The translations under genes were made by a program, and so were the position numbers. This document shows positions 15,744 to 23,626 of a stretch of DNA of 64,000 nt, piece by piece (the first letter of the stretch is position 1; the number at the start of each line of letters is the position of its first letter). The stretch comes from Halorussus aquaticus (GTDB taxonomy: Archaea > Halobacteriota > Halobacteria > Halobacteriales > Haladaptataceae): assembly GCF_024218795.1 (NCBI RefSeq), contig NZ_CP100400.1, forward strand, positions 3,410,001-3,474,000. Direction: 5' to 3'. A model generated the notes under the pieces. That model saw nothing but the letters and a program-made list of their open reading frames with translations. It had not been told where the DNA came from and did no database searches.

Positions 15744-16052
15744 ATGACCGAGACAGTCGCACTCGACGACCTGACCGAGCGACCCCGAGAGGTGGCGTTT
15801 CCGGGGGCCGAACCGAAGACCGTCCGCCTCTCGCTCGACGCGGGCGAGGAAGTCCCGGCCCACCGTCATCCCGGGCGCGAAATCGTGGTCCACCTCGTGT
15901 CGGGGCGTCTCGACGTGCGCGTAGACGGCGAATCGAACGTCCTCGAACCGGGCGATCTCCTGCGATTCGACGGCAAACGCGAGGTGTCGCCGAAGGCCGA
16001 GGCGGACAGCACTGCGCTGTTGGTGCTGGCTCCCCGGTCGGAGGACGAGTAA
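15744..16052 (+). CDS. Small cupin-domain protein (second)
   Basis: 102 residues forming one cupin barrel. Unlike the cupin at 14178, it keeps a good metal-binding motif 1 (HRHPGREIVVHLVSG, with three His and one Glu), and motif 2 is VLEPGDLLRFDGKREVS. It is probably co-transcribed with the DUF2249 gene just upstream. The likely activity is metal-dependent sensing or a small oxygenase-type reaction, but the substrate is unknown. Confidence 0.82.
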   Translation: MTETVALDDLTERPREVAFPGAEPKTVRLSLDAGEEVPAHRHPGREIVVHLVSGRLDVRVDGESNVLEPGDLLRFDGKREVSPKAEADSTALLVLAPRSEDE

Positions 16053-16463
16053 CTGCACCGAGCGTCGGTGTGGCGCTCGAACGCCGGTGTGGCTCTCGAC
16101 TCGCGCAGACGCGAACCGGTTGACCGCTCGTCTTCCTTTTTGTCACAGAGTGCGAGAGTCGGTAAGCGCCGCGGGAACGTCCGTGACGGTCCGGGGAGGT
16201 CGGTGAAGGGACGGCGAAACTAGCTACTGCTTGTGCAGCGGAGTCTCGGCACTCCCACCGCACGGCACCGCGACCGCGCCCCGTTCCTCCCCGCTTGCCC
16301 GTGCGCTCGGCCGCGACCGCACCGCGTGCGGCCGAGCGCGAGAACGGCGCATCCCGCGGTTTGTGGAGCGGAGCGCACGCCGTTATTTGCAATGATTATG
16401 ATGATAGGAATTGTCAGCGGGCGACGAGTCTCCGTCACCCCGAGACGGGTGTCCCCGTCCGCC

Positions 16464-16475
16464 CGAACACGTTCG
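16464..16475. promoter_or_regulatory. Denitrification operator copy D, CGAACACGTTCG
   Basis: Identical 12-mer centred about 42 bases upstream of the norB TATA box and 67 bases before its ATG. This is a suitable place for an activator. Confidence 0.65.
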
Positions 16476-16507
16476 CCCGGCTTCCCGGAGTACAGGAATC
16501 GCGCTCC

Positions 16508-16516
16508 AATTAAAAG
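16508..16516 (+). promoter_or_regulatory. TATA box of norB
   Basis: AATTAAAAG centred about 31 bases before the ATG at 16543, so the transcript would be nearly leaderless. Confidence 0.55.
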
Positions 16517-16542
16517 CCCCACGAAGGCCAACCTCGACGTGT

Positions 16543-18840
16543 ATGAGAGTCAAACGTAGCACACTCGGCAAGATACTCGCGGTCGTCTTCGTCCTCAATC
16601 TGGCCGTGATGGGCGCTGGCGCGTGGTACTCCTACCAGCAGGCCCCGCCCATCCCGAAAGAGGTCGAAGGGCCGAACGGTCAGACTATCGTGACCGCCGA
16701 GCAGGTCCGAGAGGGAAAGACCATCTTCCAGTCGGACGGGATGATGAACCACGGGTCGATACTGGGTAACGGCGCGTACTACGGCGAGGACTACACCGCC
16801 GACACGCTCGACCTGAAGGTGAAGTTCATGCGCCAGTACTACGCCCGCGAACAGTACGACACGTCCACCTACGGGAGTCTCACGGATAGCGAACGGGCCA
16901 CGGTGGACGTGGCGGTGAAGTCGGACCTCACCGACGGCGACCCCGGACAGCGCATCCAGTACTCCGCCGCCGAGGCCTACGCCCACGAGCAGGTCCGGCA
17001 GGTGTACGTCGAGCGCTACCACGAGGGGAGCCACGAGCGGGGCGTCCCCGTCGGGATGATAGAGAGCGAGGAGGAGGCCCGGCGGTTCGCCGACTTCGCG
17101 CTCTGGACGGCGTGGATATCCCACACCGACCGGCCCGGGGCGGACCACAGTTACACCAACGAGTGGCCCTACCAACCCGCGGCCGGTAACGACGCCACCG
17201 GCGCGGCCATGACGTGGAGCGTCATCGCCATGATACTGCTCGTCGCCGGGGCCGGGTTCGGCGTCTGGCTCTACAAGTCCATCGAACTCCCCGAACCCGA
17301 GACCGAGGGCGTCTCGATTCCGCGGCCCGACGAGGTGAACCTGTTCCCCGGACAGGCCGCCGCGCTCCGGTTCGCCGTCGTCGGCGCGGGACTGTTCCTC
17401 GGACAGGTGTTGCTCGGCGGGTTGCTCGCCCACTACTACATCGAGCGGGCGGACTTCTTCGGGTTGGGCGAACTGCTCGGCGTCAACTTCCTCCAGCTAA
17501 TCCCGTTCTCCATCGCCAAGACGTGGCACCTCGACCTCGGCATCCTCTGGATAGCCACCCTCTGGCTCGGGGCGGGCCTGTTCCTCCCGCCGCTGCTGAC
17601 CGGACGCGAACCCCGAAAGCAGGGCGCGTGGATAAACCGCCTGCTCGGCGTCCTCGTCGTGGTCGTGGTCGGTGCCCTCGTCGGTATCTGGTTGGGCGCG
17701 AAGGGGTACCTCGACGGCGCGCTCTGGTGGATACTCGGCAACGAGGGGCTGGAGTACCTCGAAATCGGGCGGCTCTGGCAGGTCGGCATCCTCGTCGGCT
17801 TCCTCGCGTGGGCCGCCCTCGTGGCGCGCGGTCTCAAGCCGCTGCTCGACCGCGAACCCAAGTGGGGTCTCGCGCACATGATTCTGTACGCGGGCGGTTC
17901 CATCGCCCTGCTGTTCACGGCGGGCTTCCTCTACACGCCCCAGACTAACATCGTCGTCACGGAGTTCTGGCGCTGGTGGGTCGTCCACATGTGGGTCGAG
18001 GGGGCCTTCGAGTTCTTCATCGTCGCGCTGGTCGGCGTCACGCTGGTCAGCATGAACCTGCTGACCAAGCGGTCGGCCGAGAAGGCCGTGATGGTGCAGG
18101 CCCTGCTCGTGATGGGGACCGGCGTCATCGGCGTCTCCCACCACTACTGGTGGGTCGGCCAACCCGACGTGTGGGTGCCCATCGGGAGCGCGTTCTCGAC
18201 GCTCGAACTCATCCCGCTGGTGTTCATCCTCTACGAGGCGCTCGGCCAGTACCGCGCCATGTCCGGTAGCGGGCAGTCGTTCCCCTACACGCTGCCGTTC
18301 ATGTTCATCGTCGCCAGCGGCGTCTGGAACTTCGTCGGCGCGGGCGTCCTCGGGTTCTTCATCAACCTGCCGTTCATCAACTACTTCGAGCACGGCACCT
18401 ACCTCACGGTGGCCCACGCCCACGCCGCGATGTTCGGCGCGTTCGGCTTCCTCGCGCTCGGCATGGTGACGTACATGCTCCGCATCGCGGTGCCCGAAGC
18501 GAAGTGGTCCGGAACGAACCTCCGGCGGGCGTTCTGGGCGTGGAACGTCGGTCTCGCGCTGATGGTCGGCGTCAGTCTGCTCCCGGTCGGCTTCCTCCAG
18601 TTGGAAGTCGCGTTCACTCAGAGCTACGACGCCGCCCGGAGCCTGTCGTTCTATCAGGGCGACCTGGTCCAACTGCTGTTCTGGCTCCGGATGCCGGGCG
18701 ACACGCTGGTCATCCTCGGGACGGCCATCTTCGGCTACGACGTGGTGAAGAAGGTGCTGGCCCGCGGCGAGACCACGCCGTCTGACGCTCCCGGCGACGC
18801 GCCCGTCTCGGCCGAGTCGGTCGTCGAAGGCGACGACTGA
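16543..18840 (+). CDS. norB: Quinol-dependent nitric oxide reductase (qNOR)
   Basis: 765 residues. It reduces two NO to N2O with electrons from quinol. The N-terminal helix anchors a roughly 200-residue extracellular domain (qNOR extension, containing EGKTIFQSDGMMNHGS), followed by twelve helices of the heme-copper superfamily. Active-site residues visible: His482 and Glu486 in VVHMWVEGAFEFF, His533/His534 in GVSHHYWW for the non-heme iron, and His625/His627 in AHAHAAMFG for the hemes. No NorC gene is present, as expected for the single-subunit quinol enzyme. It is driven by operator copy D and followed by nirK. Confidence 0.95.
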   Translation: MRVKRSTLGKILAVVFVLNLAVMGAGAWYSYQQAPPIPKEVEGPNGQTIVTAEQVREGKTIFQSDGMMNHGSILGNGAYYGEDYTADTLDLKVKFMRQYYAREQYDTSTYGSLTDSERATVDVAVKSDLTDGDPGQRIQYSAAEAYAHEQVRQVYVERYHEGSHERGVPVGMIESEEEARRFADFALWTAWISHTDRPGADHSYTNEWPYQPAAGNDATGAAMTWSVIAMILLVAGAGFGVWLYKSIELPEPETEGVSIPRPDEVNLFPGQAAALRFAVVGAGLFLGQVLLGGLLAHYYIERADFFGLGELLGVNFLQLIPFSIAKTWHLDLGILWIATLWLGAGLFLPPLLTGREPRKQGAWINRLLGVLVVVVVGALVGIWLGAKGYLDGALWWILGNEGLEYLEIGRLWQVGILVGFLAWAALVARGLKPLLDREPKWGLAHMILYAGGSIALLFTAGFLYTPQTNIVVTEFWRWWVVHMWVEGAFEFFIVALVGVTLVSMNLLTKRSAEKAVMVQALLVMGTGVIGVSHHYWWVGQPDVWVPIGSAFSTLELIPLVFILYEALGQYRAMSGSGQSFPYTLPFMFIVASGVWNFVGAGVLGFFINLPFINYFEHGTYLTVAHAHAAMFGAFGFLALGMVTYMLRIAVPEAKWSGTNLRRAFWAWNVGLALMVGVSLLPVGFLQLEVAFTQSYDAARSLSFYQGDLVQLLFWLRMPGDTLVILGTAIFGYDVVKKVLARGETTPSDAPGDAPVSAESVVEGDD

Positions 18841-18927
18841 ACGCCGGTCTCTCTTTCTACTTTCTTCGAATATTTCGAGTAGTTTCCGTGGAATCGGCAC
18901 TCCGATTCTCAGAATCTGAGAACGGCT

Positions 18928-18939
18928 CGAACACGTTCG
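18928..18939. promoter_or_regulatory. Denitrification operator copy E, CGAACACGTTCG
   Basis: Identical 12-mer 80 bases before the ATG of nirK. It lies 88 bases after the norB stop, so nirK has its own regulated promoter. Confidence 0.65.
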
Positions 18940-19019
18940 ATGGCCTTCTCGTGGCCCGAGAATCGGTTTCCCGATTGAAGGGGTGTCGGCGACTATCTGT
19001 AACTGTAAGGTGACTCCCA

Positions 19020-20084
19020 ATGCCCACAACCAATCGTCGCACGGTCCTGCAAGGTATCGGCCTCGGTGGCGCGGCCACCCTCGCCGGGTGTTCGACCCGC
19101 TCCGCCCCGAAAACGACCCAGACCCAGAAGGCCATGAACAAACAGAAACAGAAGACCGTCCAGCGCGTCGCCGCGGACCCGACAGACGTCCCCGACCCGA
19201 TTAGCCGCAACCAACCGAAGACGGTGGACGTGACCCTCCGGCCCGAGGAGGTCACGGCCGAAATCGAGGACGGGGTCACGTTCAACTACATGACCTACAA
19301 CGGGCAGGTTCCGGGTCCGATGATTCGGGTCCGAAAGGGTGACACGGTCAATCTCACCTTCGAGAACCCGGCCGAGAACGACATGCCCCACAACGTGGAC
19401 TTCCACGCCGCGGCCGGACCGGGCGGCGGTGCCGAGGCCACGATGACCGCGCCGGGCGAGACCGCCCACCTGAAGTTCAAGGCGACCTACCCGGGGGCGT
19501 ACATCTACCACTGCGCGGTCCCGAACATGGACATGCACATCTCGGCGGGCATGTTCGGTCTCATCCTCGTCGAACCCGAGGAGGGACTCCCCGAGGTGGA
19601 CCACGAGTTCTACTTCGGACAGCACGAGATATACACCGACAAGCGGGCGGGCGAGACGGGCAAGCACAACTTCGACCACGAGGCGATGAAGCGCGAGGAG
19701 CCGAGCTACGTCGTGATGAACGGCGAGAAGTACGCCTGCACGCCCGACAAGTACGGGGCAGGGAAAGTCGAGACCGGGGACACCGCGCGGGTGTTCTTCG
19801 TCACCGGCGGCCCGAACCTCACCAGTAGCTTCCACCCCATCGGCAACGTCTGGGAGAAGCTCTGGCCCGAGGGGTCGCTGACCACGAGACCGCAGACCCA
19901 CATCCAGACCAAGCAGGTCGCGCCGGGCAGCACCACGATAGCGACGATGGACTTCCCGGTTCCCGGGAACTTCAAACTCGTGGACCACTCGCTCAGCCGG
20001 GTCGCCCGGAAGGGCTGCATGGCCATCGTGCAGGCCGACGGGAAAGAGCGACCGGACATCTTCGACCCCGAACCGAAGAAGTAG
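19020..20084 (+). CDS. nirK: Copper-containing nitrite reductase
   Basis: 354 residues. It reduces nitrite to NO outside the membrane. The N-terminus has a twin-arginine motif plus lipobox (RRTVLQGIGLGGAATLAGC), so it is probably a Tat-exported lipoprotein. Two cupredoxin domains follow. Type 1 copper ligands are His124, Cys165, His173 and Met178. Type 2 copper ligands are His129, His164 and about His272. Asp127 in HNVDFH is the catalytic acid of the family. It lies after norB with operator copy E upstream, so nitrite and NO reduction are probably induced together. Confidence 0.95.
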   Translation: MPTTNRRTVLQGIGLGGAATLAGCSTRSAPKTTQTQKAMNKQKQKTVQRVAADPTDVPDPISRNQPKTVDVTLRPEEVTAEIEDGVTFNYMTYNGQVPGPMIRVRKGDTVNLTFENPAENDMPHNVDFHAAAGPGGGAEATMTAPGETAHLKFKATYPGAYIYHCAVPNMDMHISAGMFGLILVEPEEGLPEVDHEFYFGQHEIYTDKRAGETGKHNFDHEAMKREEPSYVVMNGEKYACTPDKYGAGKVETGDTARVFFVTGGPNLTSSFHPIGNVWEKLWPEGSLTTRPQTHIQTKQVAPGSTTIATMDFPVPGNFKLVDHSLSRVARKGCMAIVQADGKERPDIFDPEPKK

Positions 20085-20125
20085 GACCAGCGTAGCGGTC
20101 GGCGACCGACCTAAGCGGTCGTCGT

Positions 20126-21430
20126 TTACTCGACTGTCGTCGTTTCCTCCGTTGTCGTCGTGGTCGTTCCCTCTGTCGTCGTGGTCGTTTCCTCTGTCGT
20201 CGTGGTCGTGGGTTCCGCTGTCGTGGTCGTCGTCTCCTCAGCCGTGGTGGTAGTCGTCGTTTCTCCTTCGGTCGTCGTGGTTGTCGTCTCCTCGGCCGTG
20301 GTGGTAGTGGTCGTCTCTCCTTCGGTCGTAGTCGTCGTCTCCTCAGTCGTGGTTGTCGTCTCCGCTTCGGTCGTGGTCGTCTCCTCCCCCTCCGTCGTCG
20401 TGACCTGCTCGAGGTCGAGTCGCATCAGGCTCGGGTTCGCCTCCCGGTCCTCGGCCTGAAACGCCGGGAGCGCGAAGTTACAGACGTACAGCGTCGATTG
20501 GTCGTCGCCGGGTCCGAAGTGGACGTCCGACGGGAACGAGAGTTCGCCGCCCGAGACCACCGTCGAGACGTCGCCGCCCGACGTGACCCGTGAGACCTTG
20601 TCCTGAGCGTTCACCGCGACGTAGACGGTCCGGTCGTCGGCGACGGTGAGACCGTCCGCGCCGACGAGTCGGTCGCTCTGGACGACGACCTCCGGACTGC
20701 CGGGACTCCCGTCCTGATTTATCGGAATCCGGACGACGGCACCGAAACTGAGGTTCGCCACGTAGATGTCCCCCTCGGGACCGACGGCGATGCCGTTCGC
20801 CCCGAGGGAGTTGCTCGCGTACGGGTTCGGGTCGAGCAGCGGGTCGTCGAACCAGACCGACGCACCGTCGTCGGTCGCCCGCCAGACGAGGCCCCGCGTC
20901 GAGTCGGTGACGAGGACGCCGTCGTCCACCGCGTCGTGGGTGACGCCGTTCGGGAACGTCCCCTCCGTCGGAATCGACGCCATCAGTTCGGGCGACCCGT
21001 CGGGCGGGACTCGCCAGACGCCGTTGGTCTCGGCCACTCCCGAGTTCAGCACGGCGTACGTGGTTCCGTCCTCCGTCCGCGAGATGCCGAGGAGCGACCC
21101 CTCTCCGTCCTCGGGACCGACCTGTGCGACCGACGAGGGGTCACCCTCCCGAGGGACCCGCCACAGTTGGCGGGGCGGTACCATGCTCACGTAGACGTTC
21201 CCCTCGCGGTCGGTCGCGATGTTCTCCGGCAGGTTCGGCGGGTCGAACGCGGCCACGGTTTCGAGACCGGCCTCTTGTCCCTCCGTCACGGTCGGCGCGA
21301 GCGCGACTCCCGTCGCGGCCGCCACGCCGGTCAGAAACTGCCGCCGGGAGGCCGTCGGTCGAGTCTCGCTCGCGTCCGCGTTCGACTTCGCGTCCGGGTC
21401 CGCGTCGGCGTTCGTGGTGTCACGAGTCAT
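20126..21430 (-). CDS. Tat-exported SMP-30/NHL-type beta-propeller with Thr/Glu tail
   Basis: 434 residues. A twin-arginine signal (SRRQFLTGVAAATG at about 28-41) directs export. Residues about 60-345 are beta-propeller repeats of the SMP-30/gluconolactonase or NHL kind, with repeated DREGNVYVS, EDGTTYAVL, PEGDIYVAN and DDRTVYVAV strands. The last roughly 90 residues are almost only Thr and Glu in imperfect repeats, like a glycosylated stalk or wall spacer. No enzyme site is evident. It is convergent with nirK and shows no denitrification operator. Confidence 0.85.
   Translation of the reverse strand: MTRDTTNADADPDAKSNADASETRPTASRRQFLTGVAAATGVALAPTVTEGQEAGLETVAAFDPPNLPENIATDREGNVYVSMVPPRQLWRVPREGDPSSVAQVGPEDGEGSLLGISRTEDGTTYAVLNSGVAETNGVWRVPPDGSPELMASIPTEGTFPNGVTHDAVDDGVLVTDSTRGLVWRATDDGASVWFDDPLLDPNPYASNSLGANGIAVGPEGDIYVANLSFGAVVRIPINQDGSPGSPEVVVQSDRLVGADGLTVADDRTVYVAVNAQDKVSRVTSGGDVSTVVSGGELSFPSDVHFGPGDDQSTLYVCNFALPAFQAEDREANPSLMRLDLEQVTTTEGEETTTTEAETTTTTEETTTTTEGETTTTTTAEETTTTTTEGETTTTTTAEETTTTTAEPTTTTTEETTTTTEGTTTTTTEETTTVE
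20129..20403 (-). repeat. Thr/Glu-coding low-complexity repeat
   Basis: The C-terminal tail is coded by runs of ACC/ACG and GAG/GAA. The unit EGETTTTTTAEETTTTT occurs twice, with several shorter variants around it. Such tracts may vary in length between strains through slipped replication. Confidence 0.8.
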
Positions 21431-21644
21431 TTCGAACCACTCTGTCGCGCGTATTCCGGGCAGGCAGTAAACTGCAGGCCACCGTTCTAGTTGGACATCT
21501 GTCGTAAGTCGCGTTACGTCCGCCGAAGGTCAGCGTAACCCCGGCTACGTGTCCGAAATCGAGAACGTCGATTGCTCGTCCGCGCTCGTCTGACATCCCG
21601 TCAGAGTCACGAAGAAACGCGTCGTTGGCGAGCAGTAACGACGT

Positions 21645-22111
21645 GGCGAAATCCAAGCTGAGCCTTCTCTCTCCGACATCGCCCGGCGGGCCGACGAGGC
21701 GGTCGACGCTCCGCTCTCGGGGGAGTCGTGTCTCGCCGACTCGTAGCAGGTGATTGAACTGCGGACCCAACGTGGCCTCGACGGGCACGTTGATACGTGG
21801 GGACAGCGAGGGGAATCCGGTCGCGGAGCAGTGCCGTTCATCGTCGAGGACGATACGGGGCGTGTCCTCGTCGAACCGGATAACGCGAAGTTCTGCCTCG
21901 CCGAGGAGTGGATTCAGGACCTCGACAGTATCCCGGACGACCCCGCACCCCGACGCTTCGTGACCTCGCAGACCAGATTCTCGGCACGGAGACGCACGGG
22001 AAACGGTACTACGAGTCCCGACTGAACGACGGCGATACCGTCACCGTACGGGGACGCGCCGATACTGACGCTCGAAGAACAGGACGGCGTCGTTGTGCCC
22101 GCCGAGTGTGA
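21645..22111 (+). pseudogene. Decayed GIDE-type (membrane E3-ligase-like) gene
   Basis: Frame 3 reads DAPLSGESCLADS, then an in-frame TAG at 21744-21746, then VIELRTQRGLDG and GRGAVPFIVEDDTGRVLVEP, which match the haloarchaeal GIDE-domain pattern (APFSGEECL-Y-EYEV, DDTGRVLVDP). Near 21960 the homology continues in frame 2 as HGKRYYESRLNDGDTVTVRG. A nonsense change and a frameshift therefore break the gene, and no start or membrane helices remain. The 5' limit is approximate. The family call comes from remembered motif similarity. Confidence 0.55.
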
Positions 22112-22415
22112 GTGCCCGGCAGACGTCCAACACGGGCCGGACTGCAAGCACAAGATCGCGCTCGCTACCGTGGGCGGCCTGGTCGTCTTCAAAGCGTCCG
22201 TGAACTTCCTGACGCCGAGTGGGAATCACGAGCGGTCGAACGCATTGACGCTTTCGGATAAACACCGGCCAGACGGCGGTACTGTTGCAGAGGATATTGT
22301 TGAGGATTCTCTCAGCCTTGATGTAGATGACTATAAGGAGTGTGACTGTGACGATCTATCCGACGATTTTCCTTGTGCCGACTGCTACATCGAAGGACGA
22401 AAAGATCTTCCGTAG
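22026..22415 (+). pseudogene. SWIM zinc-finger protein, C-terminal part
   Basis: The open frame contains a SWIM-like zinc motif, CECPADVQHGPDCKHKIA (C-x-C-xn-C-x-H). It ends with a second cysteine group, ECDCDDLSDDFPCADCYIEGRKDLP, which I recognise as the usual tail of haloarchaeal SWIM proteins. The N-terminal half is missing; the only start is a GTG at 22095 inside the domain. The base composition shifts from GC-rich to AT-rich within this gene, so it marks the island's left boundary. It could still be expressed as a short protein. Confidence 0.55.
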
Positions 22416-22432
22416 GTGGACGAATAGCCAAG

Positions 22433-22464
22433 TTTATCAGAGCAACAAGCCACGATTTTATCAG
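22433..22464 (+). promoter_or_regulatory. Direct repeat TTTATCAG before the restriction-modification operon
   Basis: TTTATCAG occurs at 22433-22440 and 22457-22464, 24 bases apart, just upstream of the first methyltransferase (ATG 22491). Either copy could be the TATA element. The pair could also be a binding site controlling the operon, as many restriction systems need. Confidence 0.35.
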
Positions 22465-22490
22465 CACGACCAAAGGCAAACACCATATAT

Positions 22491-23624
22491 ATGACACAAA
22501 AAGAATCTGAACTCCGTCAGTATGACTGGACGTTCCAAGGAGCAAATTCAAGAGAAGGCGTTCACTCTATCCATCCTTACCCTGCCAAGTTTATCCCGCA
22601 GATACCCCATCAGTTAATAGAAATATATGCTGACTCCAAATCAGATGTTGTCTTCGACCCGTTTTGTGGCTCAGGAACTGCTTTAGTGGAGGCTATGAAG
22701 AAGGGGCATTCCTCTATTGGAGTAGACGTACACCCACTCGCTTGCCTTATTAGTCGGGTCAAGACACGGCCACTGCCAGATGACTTTGGTAATCGTGCAC
22801 GTGAAATTATCACGAGTGTCCGGAACAGATACCCTGGCGACGTTGAGCCTCCAGACCTCCCAAATATCGACCATTGGTTCAAGAAACCGATTCAGCAGGC
22901 TCTAACGCTCATAATTGACGAACTAGAGCAGGTCGAAAATCAGCCTACCAAGGAGGCGCTTCAGGTTGCACTCTCTAGTATAATTGTTAGGGTATCGAAT
23001 CAAGACAGTAACACCCGATATGCCGCTGTAGAGAAGGACGTTACTGCAGAAGACGTTCTACAGAAGTTCTCACAAGCGTCCTCAAAGATCGAATCCGCAT
23101 TCAAGAAAAATTCAGAATGGCGACGAAATAGTGCCACTTGTGACGTTCTCAACGAGAATATATTAGAAGTAGAACCCTCAGATATTCCCCAGAAGGTCGA
23201 TTTGGTCATCACCTCACCGCCATATCCGAACGCATACGAATACTGGCTGTATCACAAATATCGGATGTATTGGCTTGGTCTGGCCGACCCTACCGAAGTG
23301 AAAGAAAACGAGATCGGTGCTCGGCCCCACTATCAAGGTAGCAACCCACGGGACGAAACTGACTTCGAGGAGCGGATGGTGTCTCTGTTCGACCTACTCA
23401 GAGATATTACCACGGAAGATGCTACAGCCAGTTTCGTTGTTGGACGTTCCGTGATTCAGGGGGAAGAAGTAGATAATGGTAAACTCCTAGAGCGCGCCGC
23501 TGATGCAGCCGGCTTCTATACGGCTGACTCCGCTTCCAGAAGTATCCCGTCTAACACTAAGAGTTTCAACCCGGGATACTCGAAAATAAAGGACGAGAAA
23601 ATACTCACCTTCAAGAAACTATAA
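22491..23624 (+). CDS. DNA methyltransferase M1 of a restriction-modification system
   Basis: 377 residues. A SAM-dependent N4-cytosine or N6-adenine DNA methyltransferase. The motif IHPYPAKFIP (about 27-36) precedes the SAM motif I, DPFCGSGT, at 56-63. The catalytic motif IV, TSPPY, is at 241-245, in the order I then IV. Codon use is AT-richer than the genome, a sign of transfer. The next gene starts two bases after its stop. With the second methyltransferase and the nuclease it forms a three-gene operon. It presumably modifies one strand of the recognition site. Confidence 0.88.
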   Translation: MTQKESELRQYDWTFQGANSREGVHSIHPYPAKFIPQIPHQLIEIYADSKSDVVFDPFCGSGTALVEAMKKGHSSIGVDVHPLACLISRVKTRPLPDDFGNRAREIITSVRNRYPGDVEPPDLPNIDHWFKKPIQQALTLIIDELEQVENQPTKEALQVALSSIIVRVSNQDSNTRYAAVEKDVTAEDVLQKFSQASSKIESAFKKNSEWRRNSATCDVLNENILEVEPSDIPQKVDLVITSPPYPNAYEYWLYHKYRMYWLGLADPTEVKENEIGARPHYQGSNPRDETDFEERMVSLFDLLRDITTEDATASFVVGRSVIQGEEVDNGKLLERAADAAGFYTADSASRSIPSNTKSFNPGYSKIKDEKILTFKKL

Positions 23625-23626
23625 AG

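Larger units (their letters stand above)
16053..16542. other. Intergenic region before norB with a 12-bp inverted repeat
   Basis: 490 bases without a convincing gene. Perfect inverted repeat at 16303-16314 and 16328-16339 (13-base loop). An AT-rich patch follows at 16383-16418. Operator copy D and a TATA box complete the norB promoter at the right end. A minus-strand open frame at 16220-16531 is Arg/Gly-rich and does not look coding. Confidence 0.5.

Noticed and set aside
16220-16531. Minus-strand open frame in the norB promoter region
   Set aside because: It is Arg/Gly-rich and overlaps the operator and TATA box, with no recognisable motif.
20129-20403. CRISPR-like tandem repeat
   Set aside because: The repeats are within a reading frame, of uneven length and without unique spacers; they encode the Thr/Glu tail.
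21420-21788. Minus-strand open frame of 122 codons left of the island
   Set aside because: It overlaps the plus-strand GIDE-type homology and the propeller gene start and shows no motif.
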